Assembly (NCBI RefSeq): GCF_036384435.1
Contig: NZ_DASVMI010000074.1
Location: 1-64,000 of the forward strand
DNA: 64,000 nt
DNA from: GSA-30 sp036384435
GTDB taxonomy: Bacteria > Pseudomonadota > Gammaproteobacteria > Xanthomonadales > Rhodanobacteraceae
Direction of reading: 5' to 3'
The notes beneath the pieces are model-generated. The model did not search any database and was not told where the DNA came from. It was given only the letters and a program-made list of their open reading frames with translations. Numbering within the stretch: position 1 is the first letter of the stretch; the number at the start of each line of letters is the position of its first letter. This document shows positions 24,850-34,027 of the stretch, one piece after another. A program made the translations under genes and the position numbers.

Positions 24850-27800
24850 ATGCAGTTTCGTAGGGGTTTCTCTTTGACTCGACGCCACGCCATCGCCGCA
24901 GCAGTGGCCTTGGCTCTGGGCACCGCGGGCGTTGCGCAAGCGCAAAGCAATGCGACGGGTACGATTTACGGTTCCGCTCCAGCGGGAACGGTCGTCCATA
25001 TCGAAAATACCGGTACCGGCCTCAAGCGTGACCTGCCTGTCGATGCAGGCGGCCGCTATCGCGCTGCCGCCCTGCCGATTGGCGTCTACAAAGTGTCGCT
25101 GGTCAAGGACGGTGCAACGGTCGAGACACACGACAATGTGCAGACCTCCATCAGCCAGGGTACGGACGTATCCTTTGCAGCCACGACAGCCGCCAGTTCC
25201 GCCAATGCGCAGAACCTGTCCGCCGTGCAGGTGGTAGCCAACTCGCTGCCGAGCATCGACGTCAGTTCGGTGGACTCGCGCACGGTGCTCACGGCCGATC
25301 AGCTCAACAAGCTGCCGATCGCACGTACCTCCATCAGCTCCATCGCCCTGATCGCCCCTGGCACCACGCCGGCAGCCAAGGGCTACGGCAACGCGCTGTC
25401 GTTCGGCGGTTCGTCGGCTTCTGAAAACGCCTACTACATCAACGGTTTTTCAGTAACCAACCCGCTGACCGGCGTGAGCTCGCGTCAGTTGCCCTACGAT
25501 GCCATCGACCAGGAACAGGTGCTGATCGGCGGCTACGGCGCTGAATATGGCCGCTCCACCGGCGGCGTGATCAACGTCGTGTCCAAGCGTGGCTCGAACG
25601 AGTGGAAGGGCGATATCCAGGCTTTCTGGTCGCCGAGCGACCTGGCTCAGGAACCGCGCAGTTCGTTCCGCCCGACCGGCCCGCTGAAGGGCTCCATCTA
25701 TCAGCAGGGCAGCGGCTTCAATCCGTCCGACAACGGCGGCATGCAGTACTCCGGCTCGATCGGCGGCCCGCTGATCAAGGACAAACTGTACTTCTTTGGC
25801 GCCGCTGACTTCATCCGCAGCTCGGGCACCATCATTGGCCCGACTGACAGCGTGTTCCGCAATGGCTTGACCCTTACCGGCACGCAGGCGAACAACACCA
25901 GCAAGACCACGCGCTGGCTGGGCAAGATCGACTGGAACATCAACGATTCCAACATCGTCGAATTCACCGGCATCGGTGATGACGAGACGACCGATTCGCA
26001 GATCTACAACTACGGTGTCGATCCTGCCAATTCCGTCTATAGCGGTTCGGGTCGTGGCAGCTACCTGGGCCACCAGTACCTGAAGAACTACAACGGCACC
26101 CAGACCAATGGCACGCCGGGCGGCAACGTCTACATCGCCAACTATACGGGCTACCTCACCGACTCGCTGACCTTGACGGCGATGTACGGCAAGAGCAACT
26201 CCGACCACGCCCAGGACGTCACCGGCGGCGGCGGCAACATCTGCCCGTCGATCCAGGACCTTCGCGCTGGCTATGGCCAGAAGGGTTGCACGGTCGGCAG
26301 CACCACCATCCTGATGCCCGGCTCGAAGGACCGCACCAACGGCTGGAACCTCAACCTCGAATATCGCCTGGGCGACCATGACCTGAAGGCGGGCGTGGAT
26401 CGTTACGAACTGCGCGCGACGTGGGGCAACTCACCCGTCGGCGGCACTGGCTACATCTATCGCGATATCGGTGCGCCCGGCACTGGCAACCTGATCCAGC
26501 AGCGCTTGCAGAACCTTGGCCTGGATCCGGCCCTGTTCAACCCGGCCGACTACCCGAATGGCTGGTTCGTCGAGTCGACAGGCTTGACCACCGGTACCTC
26601 GGCCCGCACCAGCCAGTCCTCGCAGTTCATCGAAGACAACTGGCAGGTTACCGATCGTTGGCACGCCTATATTGGCTTGCGCAACGAGCAGTTCACCAAC
26701 TACAACGGCGTCGGCGAAGCCTATGCCAAGTCGCGCCATCAGCTCGATCCGCGCCTGGGCGTGACCTGGGACGTATACGGTGACAGCTCGTTGAAGATCT
26801 ACGCCAATGCGGGTCGTTACCACCTGGGCCTGCCGACCTCGGTGGCCATCCGTGGCGCCGGTCCGTCGTCTTTCCCGTCGCAGTACTTCGCCTTCACCGG
26901 AATCGACCCGACCACTGGCGTGCCTACCGGCCTGACCAACACTTCGGCATCGGGTCTGTTCTACCTCAACAACGAGAATGGCGTACCGCCGGATGGCAAG
27001 ACGGTTGGTGCCCAGGGCCTGCACTCGTACTACCAGGATGAATACATCCTCGGTTTCGACAAGCAGTTGCCCGATAACTGGGTGGTCGGCTCCAAATTGC
27101 TGTATCGCAAGCTTCGCAGCCTGATCGACGACACCTGCGACAACGGCCTTGCCGGCTTCGAAGGCCCGATGCAGAAATGGGGCGACGAGCACGGCCTTCG
27201 CGCACAGGTGGATGCCGGTATCGCCAACAGCACCGGCTGCTGGTTGTACAACCCCGGTCGCGCCAACACCTTCCTGCTCAGCCTGGGCGGTGGCCAGTAC
27301 CTGAGCGTGCCGCTTTCCGCCAAGGAGATCGGCGAGCCGAATCCGAAGCGCGCCTACTACATGGCCGACTTCTACGCCGAACACCAGTTCAGCGACAAGT
27401 GGTACGGCAAGATCGAGTACACGTTCTCACGCAGCTACGGTAACTCCGAAGGTCAGCTCGACTCGGACATCGTGCAGGCCGACGTGTCGACCACAGAAAG
27501 CTGGGACTTCCCGCAGATCATGGAAAATACCAATGGTCCGCTGGCGAACGATCAGAAGCATCAGCTGCGCATCCTGGGCACCTACGCGCCGACGGATGAG
27601 TGGTCGTTCTCGACCGTCACGCGCATTGCCTCCGGCTATCCGATCAGCTGCCTGGGCTTCCGTCCGGAAGATCCGTATGGCTACGGCGGCAACTACTTCT
27701 GGTGCAATGGCCAACCGTCACCGCGTGGTTCGGTAGGTCGCACGCCGTGGACGTACAATATCGACATGAGCGTGGCCTGGAAGCCGGCCTTCCTGAACCA

Positions 27801-27975
27801 CAAGCTCACGCTGTCGGCTGACGTGTTCAACCTGCTCGGTAAGCAGCGCGTAACACAGGTCTATGAAAACGGTGAGACGGCATTGGGTGTGCCGAGCCAG
27901 GATTATCTGGTGCCGCGTTCGTATCAGGACCCGCGCTATGTCCGCCTGGGTGCCCGCTACGACTTCAGCCTGTAA
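24850..27975 (+). CDS. Oar-like TonB-dependent receptor with carboxypeptidase-regulatory-like domain
   Basis: 1041 residues. A signal peptide (about 1-32, ending GVAQAQS) is followed by a carboxypeptidase-regulatory-like domain (about 35-115), a plug domain (ALIAPGTTPAAKGYGN; GAEYGRSTGGVINVVSKRGS) and a large outer-membrane barrel ending in YVRLGARYDFSL with a terminal hydrophobic residue. This layout is that of Oar-type receptors common in Xanthomonadales; the substrate (peptide or glycan) is unknown. ATG 24850 has GGAGG eight bases upstream. The barrel has a pair-rich Cys pattern (CPS...GCT; DDTCDNG...TGCW), probably loop disulfides. The gene is alone, with terminators on both sides. Confidence 0.9.
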   Translation: MQFRRGFSLTRRHAIAAAVALALGTAGVAQAQSNATGTIYGSAPAGTVVHIENTGTGLKRDLPVDAGGRYRAAALPIGVYKVSLVKDGATVETHDNVQTSISQGTDVSFAATTAASSANAQNLSAVQVVANSLPSIDVSSVDSRTVLTADQLNKLPIARTSISSIALIAPGTTPAAKGYGNALSFGGSSASENAYYINGFSVTNPLTGVSSRQLPYDAIDQEQVLIGGYGAEYGRSTGGVINVVSKRGSNEWKGDIQAFWSPSDLAQEPRSSFRPTGPLKGSIYQQGSGFNPSDNGGMQYSGSIGGPLIKDKLYFFGAADFIRSSGTIIGPTDSVFRNGLTLTGTQANNTSKTTRWLGKIDWNINDSNIVEFTGIGDDETTDSQIYNYGVDPANSVYSGSGRGSYLGHQYLKNYNGTQTNGTPGGNVYIANYTGYLTDSLTLTAMYGKSNSDHAQDVTGGGGNICPSIQDLRAGYGQKGCTVGSTTILMPGSKDRTNGWNLNLEYRLGDHDLKAGVDRYELRATWGNSPVGGTGYIYRDIGAPGTGNLIQQRLQNLGLDPALFNPADYPNGWFVESTGLTTGTSARTSQSSQFIEDNWQVTDRWHAYIGLRNEQFTNYNGVGEAYAKSRHQLDPRLGVTWDVYGDSSLKIYANAGRYHLGLPTSVAIRGAGPSSFPSQYFAFTGIDPTTGVPTGLTNTSASGLFYLNNENGVPPDGKTVGAQGLHSYYQDEYILGFDKQLPDNWVVGSKLLYRKLRSLIDDTCDNGLAGFEGPMQKWGDEHGLRAQVDAGIANSTGCWLYNPGRANTFLLSLGGGQYLSVPLSAKEIGEPNPKRAYYMADFYAEHQFSDKWYGKIEYTFSRSYGNSEGQLDSDIVQADVSTTESWDFPQIMENTNGPLANDQKHQLRILGTYAPTDEWSFSTVTRIASGYPISCLGFRPEDPYGYGGNYFWCNGQPSPRGSVGRTPWTYNIDMSVAWKPAFLNHKLTLSADVFNLLGKQRVTQVYENGETALGVPSQDYLVPRSYQDPRYVRLGARYDFSL

Positions 27976-27988
27976 GAAAGCCTGATTC

Positions 27989-28063
27989 TGCGGCCACCGG
28001 GAACAGGTGGCCGCAGTGGTACTCCCCAACACTTGGCCGCCGGTTTCCGGCGGCCTTTTCTTT
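27989..28063 (+). terminator. Tandem hairpins with T-run after the Oar-like receptor
   Basis: The first stem TGCGGCCACC/GGTGGCCGCA (27989-28015, 7-base loop) is followed by GGCCGCCGG-TTT-CCGGCGGCC (28035-28055) and TTTTCTTT. The second is a clear intrinsic terminator. Confidence 0.88.
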
Positions 28064-28079
28064 GTGCCAAGGCGCCGGC

Positions 28080-28871
28080 CTAGACTTCGCCGGCCTCGTC
28101 CTCGAAGCGCAGGTGCTTGACGCTGCGACCGTTACGGCGCACCAGCTTCAAGGCCTCGATGCCGATCTTGATATGGGACTCGACGAAATTGGCCGTGACA
28201 CTCTTGTCGCTCGCCTCGGTCTTGACGCCCTCGGGAATCATCGGCTGGTCCGATACCAGCAACAGCGCGCCGCAGGGAATGCCGTTGGCGAAACCCGCCG
28301 AGAAGATCGTGGCCGTCTCCATGTCAATGGCCATGCTGCGCGTACGGCGCAGGTAGCCCTTGAAGGCATCGTCGTGCTCCCACACTCGTCGATTGGTGGT
28401 GTAGACGGTACCGGTCCAGTAGTCGTGGCCAAGGTCGCGGATCATGGTCGACACCGCTCGCTGCATCTGGAATGCCGGCAGGGCCGGCACCTCCGGCAGC
28501 AGATAGTCGTTAGAGGTGCCTTCGCCACGAATCGCCGCGATTGGCAACACCAGATCGCCGATCTGGTTCTTTTTCTTCAGGCCACCGCATTTGCCCAGGA
28601 ACAGTGCCGCCTGCGGCTGCACCGCGCTGAGCAGGTCCATCACCGTGGCCGCGTTGGGGCTGCCCATACCGAAATTGATAAGGGTGATGCCATCGGCCGT
28701 GGCATTGGGCATGGGCCGGTCACGGCCTTGCACTTCCACCCCATGCCACTGCGCAAACAGGTCCACGTAGTGGCCGAAATTGGTCAGCAGAATGTGCTGG
28801 CCGAACTGATCCAGTGGCGTGCCGGTGTAACGCGGCAGCCAGTTGCTGACAATATCGTTCTTGTCTTTCAT
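28080..28871 (-). CDS. amn: AMP nucleosidase, catalytic domain only
   Basis: 263 residues homologous to the C-terminal catalytic half of E. coli Amn (AMP to adenine plus ribose 5-phosphate): FGMGSPNAATVMDLL, LFLGKCGGLKKKNQIGD, AIDMETATIFSAGFAN and LVSDQP. The N-terminal regulatory domain of the E. coli enzyme is absent, as in other short bacterial forms. The start ATG 28871 has AAGGG just upstream; the frame opens at 29048. A nucleosidase for a related substrate cannot be excluded. It is convergent with the receptor gene. Confidence 0.82.
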   Translation of the reverse strand: MKDKNDIVSNWLPRYTGTPLDQFGQHILLTNFGHYVDLFAQWHGVEVQGRDRPMPNATADGITLINFGMGSPNAATVMDLLSAVQPQAALFLGKCGGLKKKNQIGDLVLPIAAIRGEGTSNDYLLPEVPALPAFQMQRAVSTMIRDLGHDYWTGTVYTTNRRVWEHDDAFKGYLRRTRSMAIDMETATIFSAGFANGIPCGALLLVSDQPMIPEGVKTEASDKSVTANFVESHIKIGIEALKLVRRNGRSVKHLRFEDEAGEV

Positions 28872-29136
28872 AAGACCCTTGAGGTCGGAACGGACCCGAT
28901 TGCGGCCCGTATTACCGGTGACGCCACACCGGCGGAAACCCATGAAGATTGCCGGCCATGATAACAGGCTCTGGCTGCCTGCCGCAGTGCGATCCGGGGC
29001 GAGCGCCCTGCAGCGGCCTTTCTCGTGATTTTCTTGCTGCAAAAGCACAAAACGTCACTCGCGCACAGGCCGAACAGGAGGTCGGCAACGGACAGCCGGC
29101 GTGCTATGGTCCGCCCAACATGAAGGGGGACACACG

Positions 29137-30081
29137 ATGCGCATGGGCCTGGCCATCGACGCTTCCTGCGATCTGCCGCAGGCGTTCTTGCAAGAACATG
29201 ACATCACCATCATGCCGATCACGGTGAAGATCGACCAAGAGATTTTCATGGATGATCGTGATCCGGCAGAACTCAGGCGCTTCCTCGAACACAAGCTGGG
29301 CAGCCGAGGACATGCAGCCGAGACCGAGCCCTGTTCGGTCGAGGATGTACAGAAGCTCTTCCTGGAGAAGCTCGTCCTCGAACGCGACTGCGTGTTCTGC
29401 CTGACCATCACCGCTACCCGCAGTCCGATCAACGACCACGTCATCAAGGCGAGCTTCGCGGTGCTCAAGCACTACCGCGAAGTGCGGGAAAAGGCTGGGC
29501 AGACCGGTCCATTCCTGATGCGGGTCATTGACACACGCAACCTCTTCGCAGGCGCAGGCCCGGCGATCGTCGAAGCCACCCGGCTCATCGCGGCCGGTGA
29601 AGCGCCGGCCGCGATCCGCGAAAGGCTCACCCACATCGCCAACAACAGTTATGGCTACATGCTTCCGCGTGACCTGTACTACTTGCGCGCGCGCGCCAAG
29701 AAAAAAGGTGACCGCAGCGTAGGTCTGGTCGGCGCCATGCTCGGCACGGCGCTGGGTATCAAACCTCTGATTCGTGCCTATCGCGGCGATACCTCGCCGA
29801 TCGGCAAGATTCGCGGTTTCGAGCATGGCGCCGAGACGCTCTTCAGTTATGCCGCCGAACGCGTTCACGCCGGATTGCTGGTCCCCGTCATCTGCATCAG
29901 CTACGGCGGTGACCTGGCTGATGTGCCCAAGTTGCCCGGCTATGCCAAGCTCAAGGCGGCTTGTGATGAATGCGGTGTTGCCTTGATGGAGGCCCCGATG
30001 AGTATCACCGGCATGGTCAATGTCGGAGAAGGCGCGCTTGCGCTTGGCTTTGCTGCCGAGGAACACGTCGCGGAATTCTGA
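29137..30081 (+). CDS. DegV family fatty-acid-binding protein
   Basis: 314 residues with the DegV pattern: LAIDASCDLPQAFL at the N-terminus, a strand-rich first domain with ITATRSPINDHV and RVIDTRNLFAGAGP, and a second domain containing MLGTALGIKPLIRAYRGDT and the end stretch NVGEGALALGF. DegV/FakB proteins bind a single fatty acid and, in Firmicutes, present it to a kinase; no fatty-acid kinase gene lies in this window. ATG 29137 has GGGGG about seven bases upstream. The stop overlaps the next gene by one base (TGATG). Confidence 0.86.
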   Translation: MRMGLAIDASCDLPQAFLQEHDITIMPITVKIDQEIFMDDRDPAELRRFLEHKLGSRGHAAETEPCSVEDVQKLFLEKLVLERDCVFCLTITATRSPINDHVIKASFAVLKHYREVREKAGQTGPFLMRVIDTRNLFAGAGPAIVEATRLIAAGEAPAAIRERLTHIANNSYGYMLPRDLYYLRARAKKKGDRSVGLVGAMLGTALGIKPLIRAYRGDTSPIGKIRGFEHGAETLFSYAAERVHAGLLVPVICISYGGDLADVPKLPGYAKLKAACDECGVALMEAPMSITGMVNVGEGALALGFAAEEHVAEF

Positions 30082-30719
30082 TGCGCCGCATTTTCCGATT
30101 GCTGCTCCTGTTCTCGCTGCTACCACAACCTGCCGTAGCCGATGGCGCTTATAAATGCACTACGGCCCATGGCGCGGTGGCCTACCAGGACCATCCTTGC
30201 GCCCGCGGAGAGCGACAGGACACTTTATCGATATCCATGAGCGCCGTGCCTTCGTCGCCGGCACCTGCCAGCAGCGCTGCGGTGCAGGTAAATACGGCGC
30301 CGGCACCGCAGCCCACCGCTCCATCGACACCCGGTGAGCCATTGCCACTGATGTATGTGTGCGTCAAAGCCACCGACGGCAAGAGCTACCTCAGCACCAA
30401 CGGCAATCCTCAGCCGTATGCCGTGCCATGGGGCATCCTAGGCGCGGTATCCCAACCGCTTGCGCAAGTCTACGGCTCGGGCGGTGGCGGTGCGTCAGCC
30501 CCAGAGCTAAACAGGGGCAAGGTCAACTCGAACTTGGTCGCTGGACATTTCACCTGGGTCCAGGATAGTTGCCGTGCGCTGAGCATTGGCGAAACCTGCA
30601 AGGCATTGCGAGACGATTACGATGAGGTAGAGCACAAGCTTCGCCATGCCTTCAAGGACGAACGCGGATCGCTCGAGCAGCGAGAATCCCACCTGCGGGC
30701 GCAGTTGGCCAATTGCTGA
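30081..30719 (+). CDS. Secreted DUF4124-type protein
   Basis: 212 residues. A signal peptide (about 1-20, ending PAVADG) is followed by YKCTTAHGAVAYQDHPC, the short DUF4124 motif found at the front of many periplasmic proteins of this order. Then comes a Pro/Ala-rich linker (about 55-90), a second Cys-containing module, a Gly/Ser patch, and a helical C-terminus with two more Cys. Translation is probably coupled to the DegV gene through TGATG. Function unknown. Confidence 0.7.
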   Translation: MRRIFRLLLLFSLLPQPAVADGAYKCTTAHGAVAYQDHPCARGERQDTLSISMSAVPSSPAPASSAAVQVNTAPAPQPTAPSTPGEPLPLMYVCVKATDGKSYLSTNGNPQPYAVPWGILGAVSQPLAQVYGSGGGGASAPELNRGKVNSNLVAGHFTWVQDSCRALSIGETCKALRDDYDEVEHKLRHAFKDERGSLEQRESHLRAQLANC

Positions 30720-30765
30720 GCGAGAGATCGCCGATCTGGCTGGCGACCTCCCACCTTGTTACGTT

Positions 30766-31914
30766 TTACGGGCTGCCGACTGGCACCTGGCCACCAGCGA
30801 AGTGCCGCTGGATACGCGGCCATATCACATTGATGCGATTGCCCTGGTTGGCCCTGCCAGCGGCTGAATTATGGAGTACGACAACACGGTTGGTGTTCCA
30901 GTCGATGACCGGGGAACCCGAACTGCCGCCCTCGGTATCACAGGTATATCGCCCTAGATTGCCTACCTGCGCAGTGACAGTACAGCGGCCGCCACCATCG
31001 ACGAACAAGCCCAACTGCTTGGGTCTCCCTAAGCCATGCTGCGGAATGTAGATGACCTGCCCATTGCTCAGCGGGCCAACATCGAGACCTAAGTGGCCGA
31101 ACTTGGCAATCTCCCTGAACTGAGCATCGTTGATGGTGAACAACTGGAAATCCAGCCCGGCATCTCCTTCAAGCCGGCTTCCGCCACGAACCTTCACTCC
31201 AGGCTGTGTGGCCGTACCTTCACATGATGCGTGCTCGTACCCGAACCATATTTCAAAGGCCGCGGGATTCTGATCGTTGCCCATGACATGATGATTGGTA
31301 AGCATGCGGTTTTCCGGCCCCACGCGCCACGCCGTTCCGACCCAACCTGCATTGTAAGTCCTGGCAACAGCCTGCGCATGCCTGTATGCCGCCGGGGCCG
31401 ACTCTCGGTAGCACACGGCCGGCCTACGCTGATCGATGTCGATGACGGCACTGGGTAGTACCACCGGGACCTCGTCGATCGGCCTGAAGCCGACATCGAC
31501 CCGGTCGATACGAAGCAGGGATTGTGCTGATGCGCTTTGTCCATCCGCGCCCAGCACAGATACATGGACATCACCGCCGTCCATCGTCATGGCCGAATAC
31601 CCATGCTCGCCGCCTTCCAGCAGTGCTTGTGCATCGATCCATTGCTCATCGTCGGACGTCACCAGATGAACCCGCGAGCCGGCAGGAAGATCGCCTGCAA
31701 CGAAGTGCAAGCGCAGGAACGTGGCACCGGGGTAATGCAGATCAAGACCGGTACGCGCGTTGGATGCACTCAGATTGACATCGACATCCACGACATCGGC
31801 CACTTTTATGCCTCCCGGCATGTCGGCTTTGGCACCTGACGATGCCGCGCCGGCAACGTGACTCGCCATCAGCAGTATGGCACCAAGGTATATCGAGAAC
31901 GTGTTCTTTCTCAT
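30766..31914 (-). CDS. Secreted trypsin-like serine peptidase
   Basis: 382 residues. A signal peptide (about 1-23) is followed by a ~150-residue beta-rich domain and a chymotrypsin-fold protease. The catalytic triad is visible: His in TNHHVM (208/209), Asp in GDAGLDFQLF (D255) and Ser in EGGSSGSPV (S332). This resembles bacterial V8/endoproteinase-like families (for example lysyl endopeptidase). ATG 31914 has GGAT upstream; the frame opens at 31971. It is convergent with the DUF4124 gene. Likely extracellular or periplasmic; the specificity is not deducible. Confidence 0.84.
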   Translation of the reverse strand: MRKNTFSIYLGAILLMASHVAGAASSGAKADMPGGIKVADVVDVDVNLSASNARTGLDLHYPGATFLRLHFVAGDLPAGSRVHLVTSDDEQWIDAQALLEGGEHGYSAMTMDGGDVHVSVLGADGQSASAQSLLRIDRVDVGFRPIDEVPVVLPSAVIDIDQRRPAVCYRESAPAAYRHAQAVARTYNAGWVGTAWRVGPENRMLTNHHVMGNDQNPAAFEIWFGYEHASCEGTATQPGVKVRGGSRLEGDAGLDFQLFTINDAQFREIAKFGHLGLDVGPLSNGQVIYIPQHGLGRPKQLGLFVDGGGRCTVTAQVGNLGRYTCDTEGGSSGSPVIDWNTNRVVVLHNSAAGRANQGNRINVIWPRIQRHFAGGQVPVGSP

Positions 31915-32064
31915 CGTGATCCGTCCGTGGTTGCGGTGATTATTCACCGCCGACCAACTTAGGATTTTCATGAGATTCCTACAGTCGCGCGACGATCCTC
32001 AAGAATGAAGGATTCGACCGCTCTTGAAAGTAACGCGATGGATACCGCTTGCGCGCCCTGCCTC

Positions 32065-32847
32065 TCAAAAACCGTAGTTGAGAAACCCGCCATCGACCGC
32101 GAGTACCTGACCGGTGATGTAGCTCGCCGCTGGCAGGCACAAGAACGCGATGGCGGCAGCAACTTCCTCCGGCTCGCCGATGCGGTGCAACGGAGTGCGA
32201 TCGAGCACTTCGTCGAGGTAGTCGATATTGGCCAGCGCGGGCTCCGACCGTTGCGTACGGATATACCAGGGCGCCACGGCATTGACGCGAATACCATCCA
32301 TGGCCCATTCCACAGCGAGATTGCGTGTCATCTGGTGCATGGCCGCCTTGGTCATGCCATACGGCGAACCGGTACGCACATGCGTTGTGCCCGATACCGA
32401 GCCCACGTTCACGATCGCTGCCTGCGCATGACGGGCCAGATGCGGATGCGCAAGACGGCACATTTCGAAGGCCGAAAACAGGTTCAACTCGAAGATCGCC
32501 CGGTATTCGTCTTCGCTATAATGCAGCGTGGCATCCGGCTTGTTGCCCCCGGCGTTGTTGACCAGCAACGACACCGGTGCGTCGAGATCGGCGATCCAGT
32601 CGAACACCGCCAACCGGTCTTCGGGATCGCTTACGTCAGCGCTGAATGCCAGCACATCCACGTCATCGAAATCGTCGGCCAGTTCCACTCGCACCTGTTC
32701 GAGTGCATCCTGATCGCGCGCGACAAGCAACAGATCGGCGCCGAGCGCGGCCAATTCACGCGCCGTGGCATAACCAATACCTTTGCTGGCACCGGTGACG
32801 AGAGCCGTGTGGCCTTGCAGTTGCCAAGCATCGAGACGGTTGTTCAT
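32065..32847 (-). CDS. Short-chain dehydrogenase/reductase (tropinone reductase-like)
   Basis: 260 residues with the SDR pattern: TGASKGIGYATARELA (NAD(P) loop, about 19-34), NNAGGNK (about 96), Ser in NVGSVSGTT, and YGMTKAAMHQMTRNL (Y-x-x-x-K). The C-terminal DGGFLNYGF is also typical. The GASKGIG loop and LLVARD at the end of the second strand suggest NADP. Substrate unknown. It lies about 150 bases upstream of the protease gene on the same strand. Confidence 0.87.
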   Translation of the reverse strand: MNNRLDAWQLQGHTALVTGASKGIGYATARELAALGADLLLVARDQDALEQVRVELADDFDDVDVLAFSADVSDPEDRLAVFDWIADLDAPVSLLVNNAGGNKPDATLHYSEDEYRAIFELNLFSAFEMCRLAHPHLARHAQAAIVNVGSVSGTTHVRTGSPYGMTKAAMHQMTRNLAVEWAMDGIRVNAVAPWYIRTQRSEPALANIDYLDEVLDRTPLHRIGEPEEVAAAIAFLCLPAASYITGQVLAVDGGFLNYGF

Positions 32848-32939
32848 GGCACGCAGCTTAGCCTATCGACGTGCCCCCTTGCGCGGCTCCCGCTGCGGCG
32901 CAACACTCCCGGAGGCTACCGCTGCGATGGATGATCATC

Positions 32940-33149
32940 ATGAAACAGACGGCTTTCCTGCTGGGGGTTCTGGCGCTGACAGCGTGTTCGGGTAAACCCC
33001 CGTCGCCCCAGGCGCCCCAGCCGCAAGCGCGCACCGCCACCCCCTGGGACCAGATGCAGCAGGCCAAGCAAAAAGCCAAGGATGTGCAGAAGGCCAGCCA
33101 GGAGCAAGCCGATCGCCAAGCCAAGGCACTGGACGCGGCAGGCCAATGA
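32940..33149 (+). CDS. Small lipoprotein
   Basis: 69 residues. The signal MKQTAFLLGVLALTAC ends in lipobox LTAC (Cys 16). The mature part is a Pro/Gln-rich linker and then a lysine/glutamine helix (QQAKQKAKDVQKASQEQADR) of coiled-coil character. The stop overlaps the ABC ATPase start (ATGA), so the two are translationally coupled. No homologue recognised. The frame opens at 32871, but the signal peptide fixes the start at 32940. Confidence 0.72.
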   Translation: MKQTAFLLGVLALTACSGKPPSPQAPQPQARTATPWDQMQQAKQKAKDVQKASQEQADRQAKALDAAGQ

Positions 33150-33970
33150 ACCTGGCAACCGTTCCCACGATCGACGCCACTACGCCGCTGCTGGATATCC
33201 GGCACGCCACTGTGCTGCGCGGCGACCGGTCATTGCTGGACCTGGCCGCACTATCGATCGCCCAGGGCGAGCACACCGCGATCCTCGGCCCTAACGGTTC
33301 GGGCAAATCCACCTTGGTCAAGCTGATCACGCGCCAGCTTTATCCGCTGGCACGCGATGATGGCTCATCTCACGTGCACATCTATGGCCGCGAACGCTGG
33401 CAGGTCAGCGAACTGCGCAAGCTACTGGGCATCGTGTCACCCGCCCTGCAACTGGACTACACCAGCGACTCGCCATTGGAAGTATTCGATGCGGTCATCT
33501 CCGGTTTCTTCGCCGCACGCGGACTAGGACTCGATCATCAGGTAACGATGCTGATGCGCGAGCGTGCCACTGAAGCCCTGAGGCTCATGCATGCCGATCA
33601 TCTGATTGGACGCGAGATGGCCACGCTGTCCACGGGCGAAGCGCGCCGCGTGCTGATTGCCAGAGCCTTGACCCACCGACCGCGCGCATTGTTGCTCGAC
33701 GAGCCCTGCATGGGCCTGGACCCGGCCGCGCGCCGACAATTTCTGGAAACCCTGCGCGGACTGGCTCGACATGGCACGACCCTGATCCTGGTTACGCATC
33801 ATATCGAGGAAATCCTGCCTGATATCCAGCGCGTGGTGATGTTGCGCCAGGGCGGCATGTTCGCCGATGGCAGCAAGCAGGCGTTGCTGACTGGCGAGCG
33901 GCTTGGCAGCCTATTCGGCGTGCCGGTTGAAGTCACTCAGCACGAGGGATATTTCTCCGCGCGGTTCTAG
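33146..33970 (+). CDS. Stand-alone ABC transporter ATP-binding protein
   Basis: 274 residues, one nucleotide-binding domain. Walker A LGPNGSGKSTLV (about 47-58), Q-loop region GIVSPALQLDY, signature LSTGEARRVLIARAL (an S-T-G-E variant of LSGGQ), Walker B LLLDEPCMGLD and the switch His in VTHHIEE. It resembles ModF/YlmA-type orphan ATPases. No permease gene lies next to it, so it may serve a distant permease or a non-transport role. It is coupled to the small lipoprotein upstream and followed by a hairpin terminator. Confidence 0.86.
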   Translation: MNLATVPTIDATTPLLDIRHATVLRGDRSLLDLAALSIAQGEHTAILGPNGSGKSTLVKLITRQLYPLARDDGSSHVHIYGRERWQVSELRKLLGIVSPALQLDYTSDSPLEVFDAVISGFFAARGLGLDHQVTMLMRERATEALRLMHADHLIGREMATLSTGEARRVLIARALTHRPRALLLDEPCMGLDPAARRQFLETLRGLARHGTTLILVTHHIEEILPDIQRVVMLRQGGMFADGSKQALLTGERLGSLFGVPVEVTQHEGYFSARF

Positions 33971-33971
33971 C

Positions 33972-33999
33972 AGAAAGGCCACCCTGCGGTGGCCTTTCT
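33972..33999. terminator. Hairpin terminator between the ABC ATPase and sppA
   Basis: AGAAAGGCCACC - CTGC - GGTGGCCTTTCT: a 12-bp perfect stem with a 4-base loop, 2 bases past the stop. A T-rich stretch lies inside and after the right arm. The genes are convergent and the stem works on both strands. Confidence 0.85.
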
Positions 34000-34027
34000 G
34001 TTTACTGCGCCATGATTGTTCGTCCCA

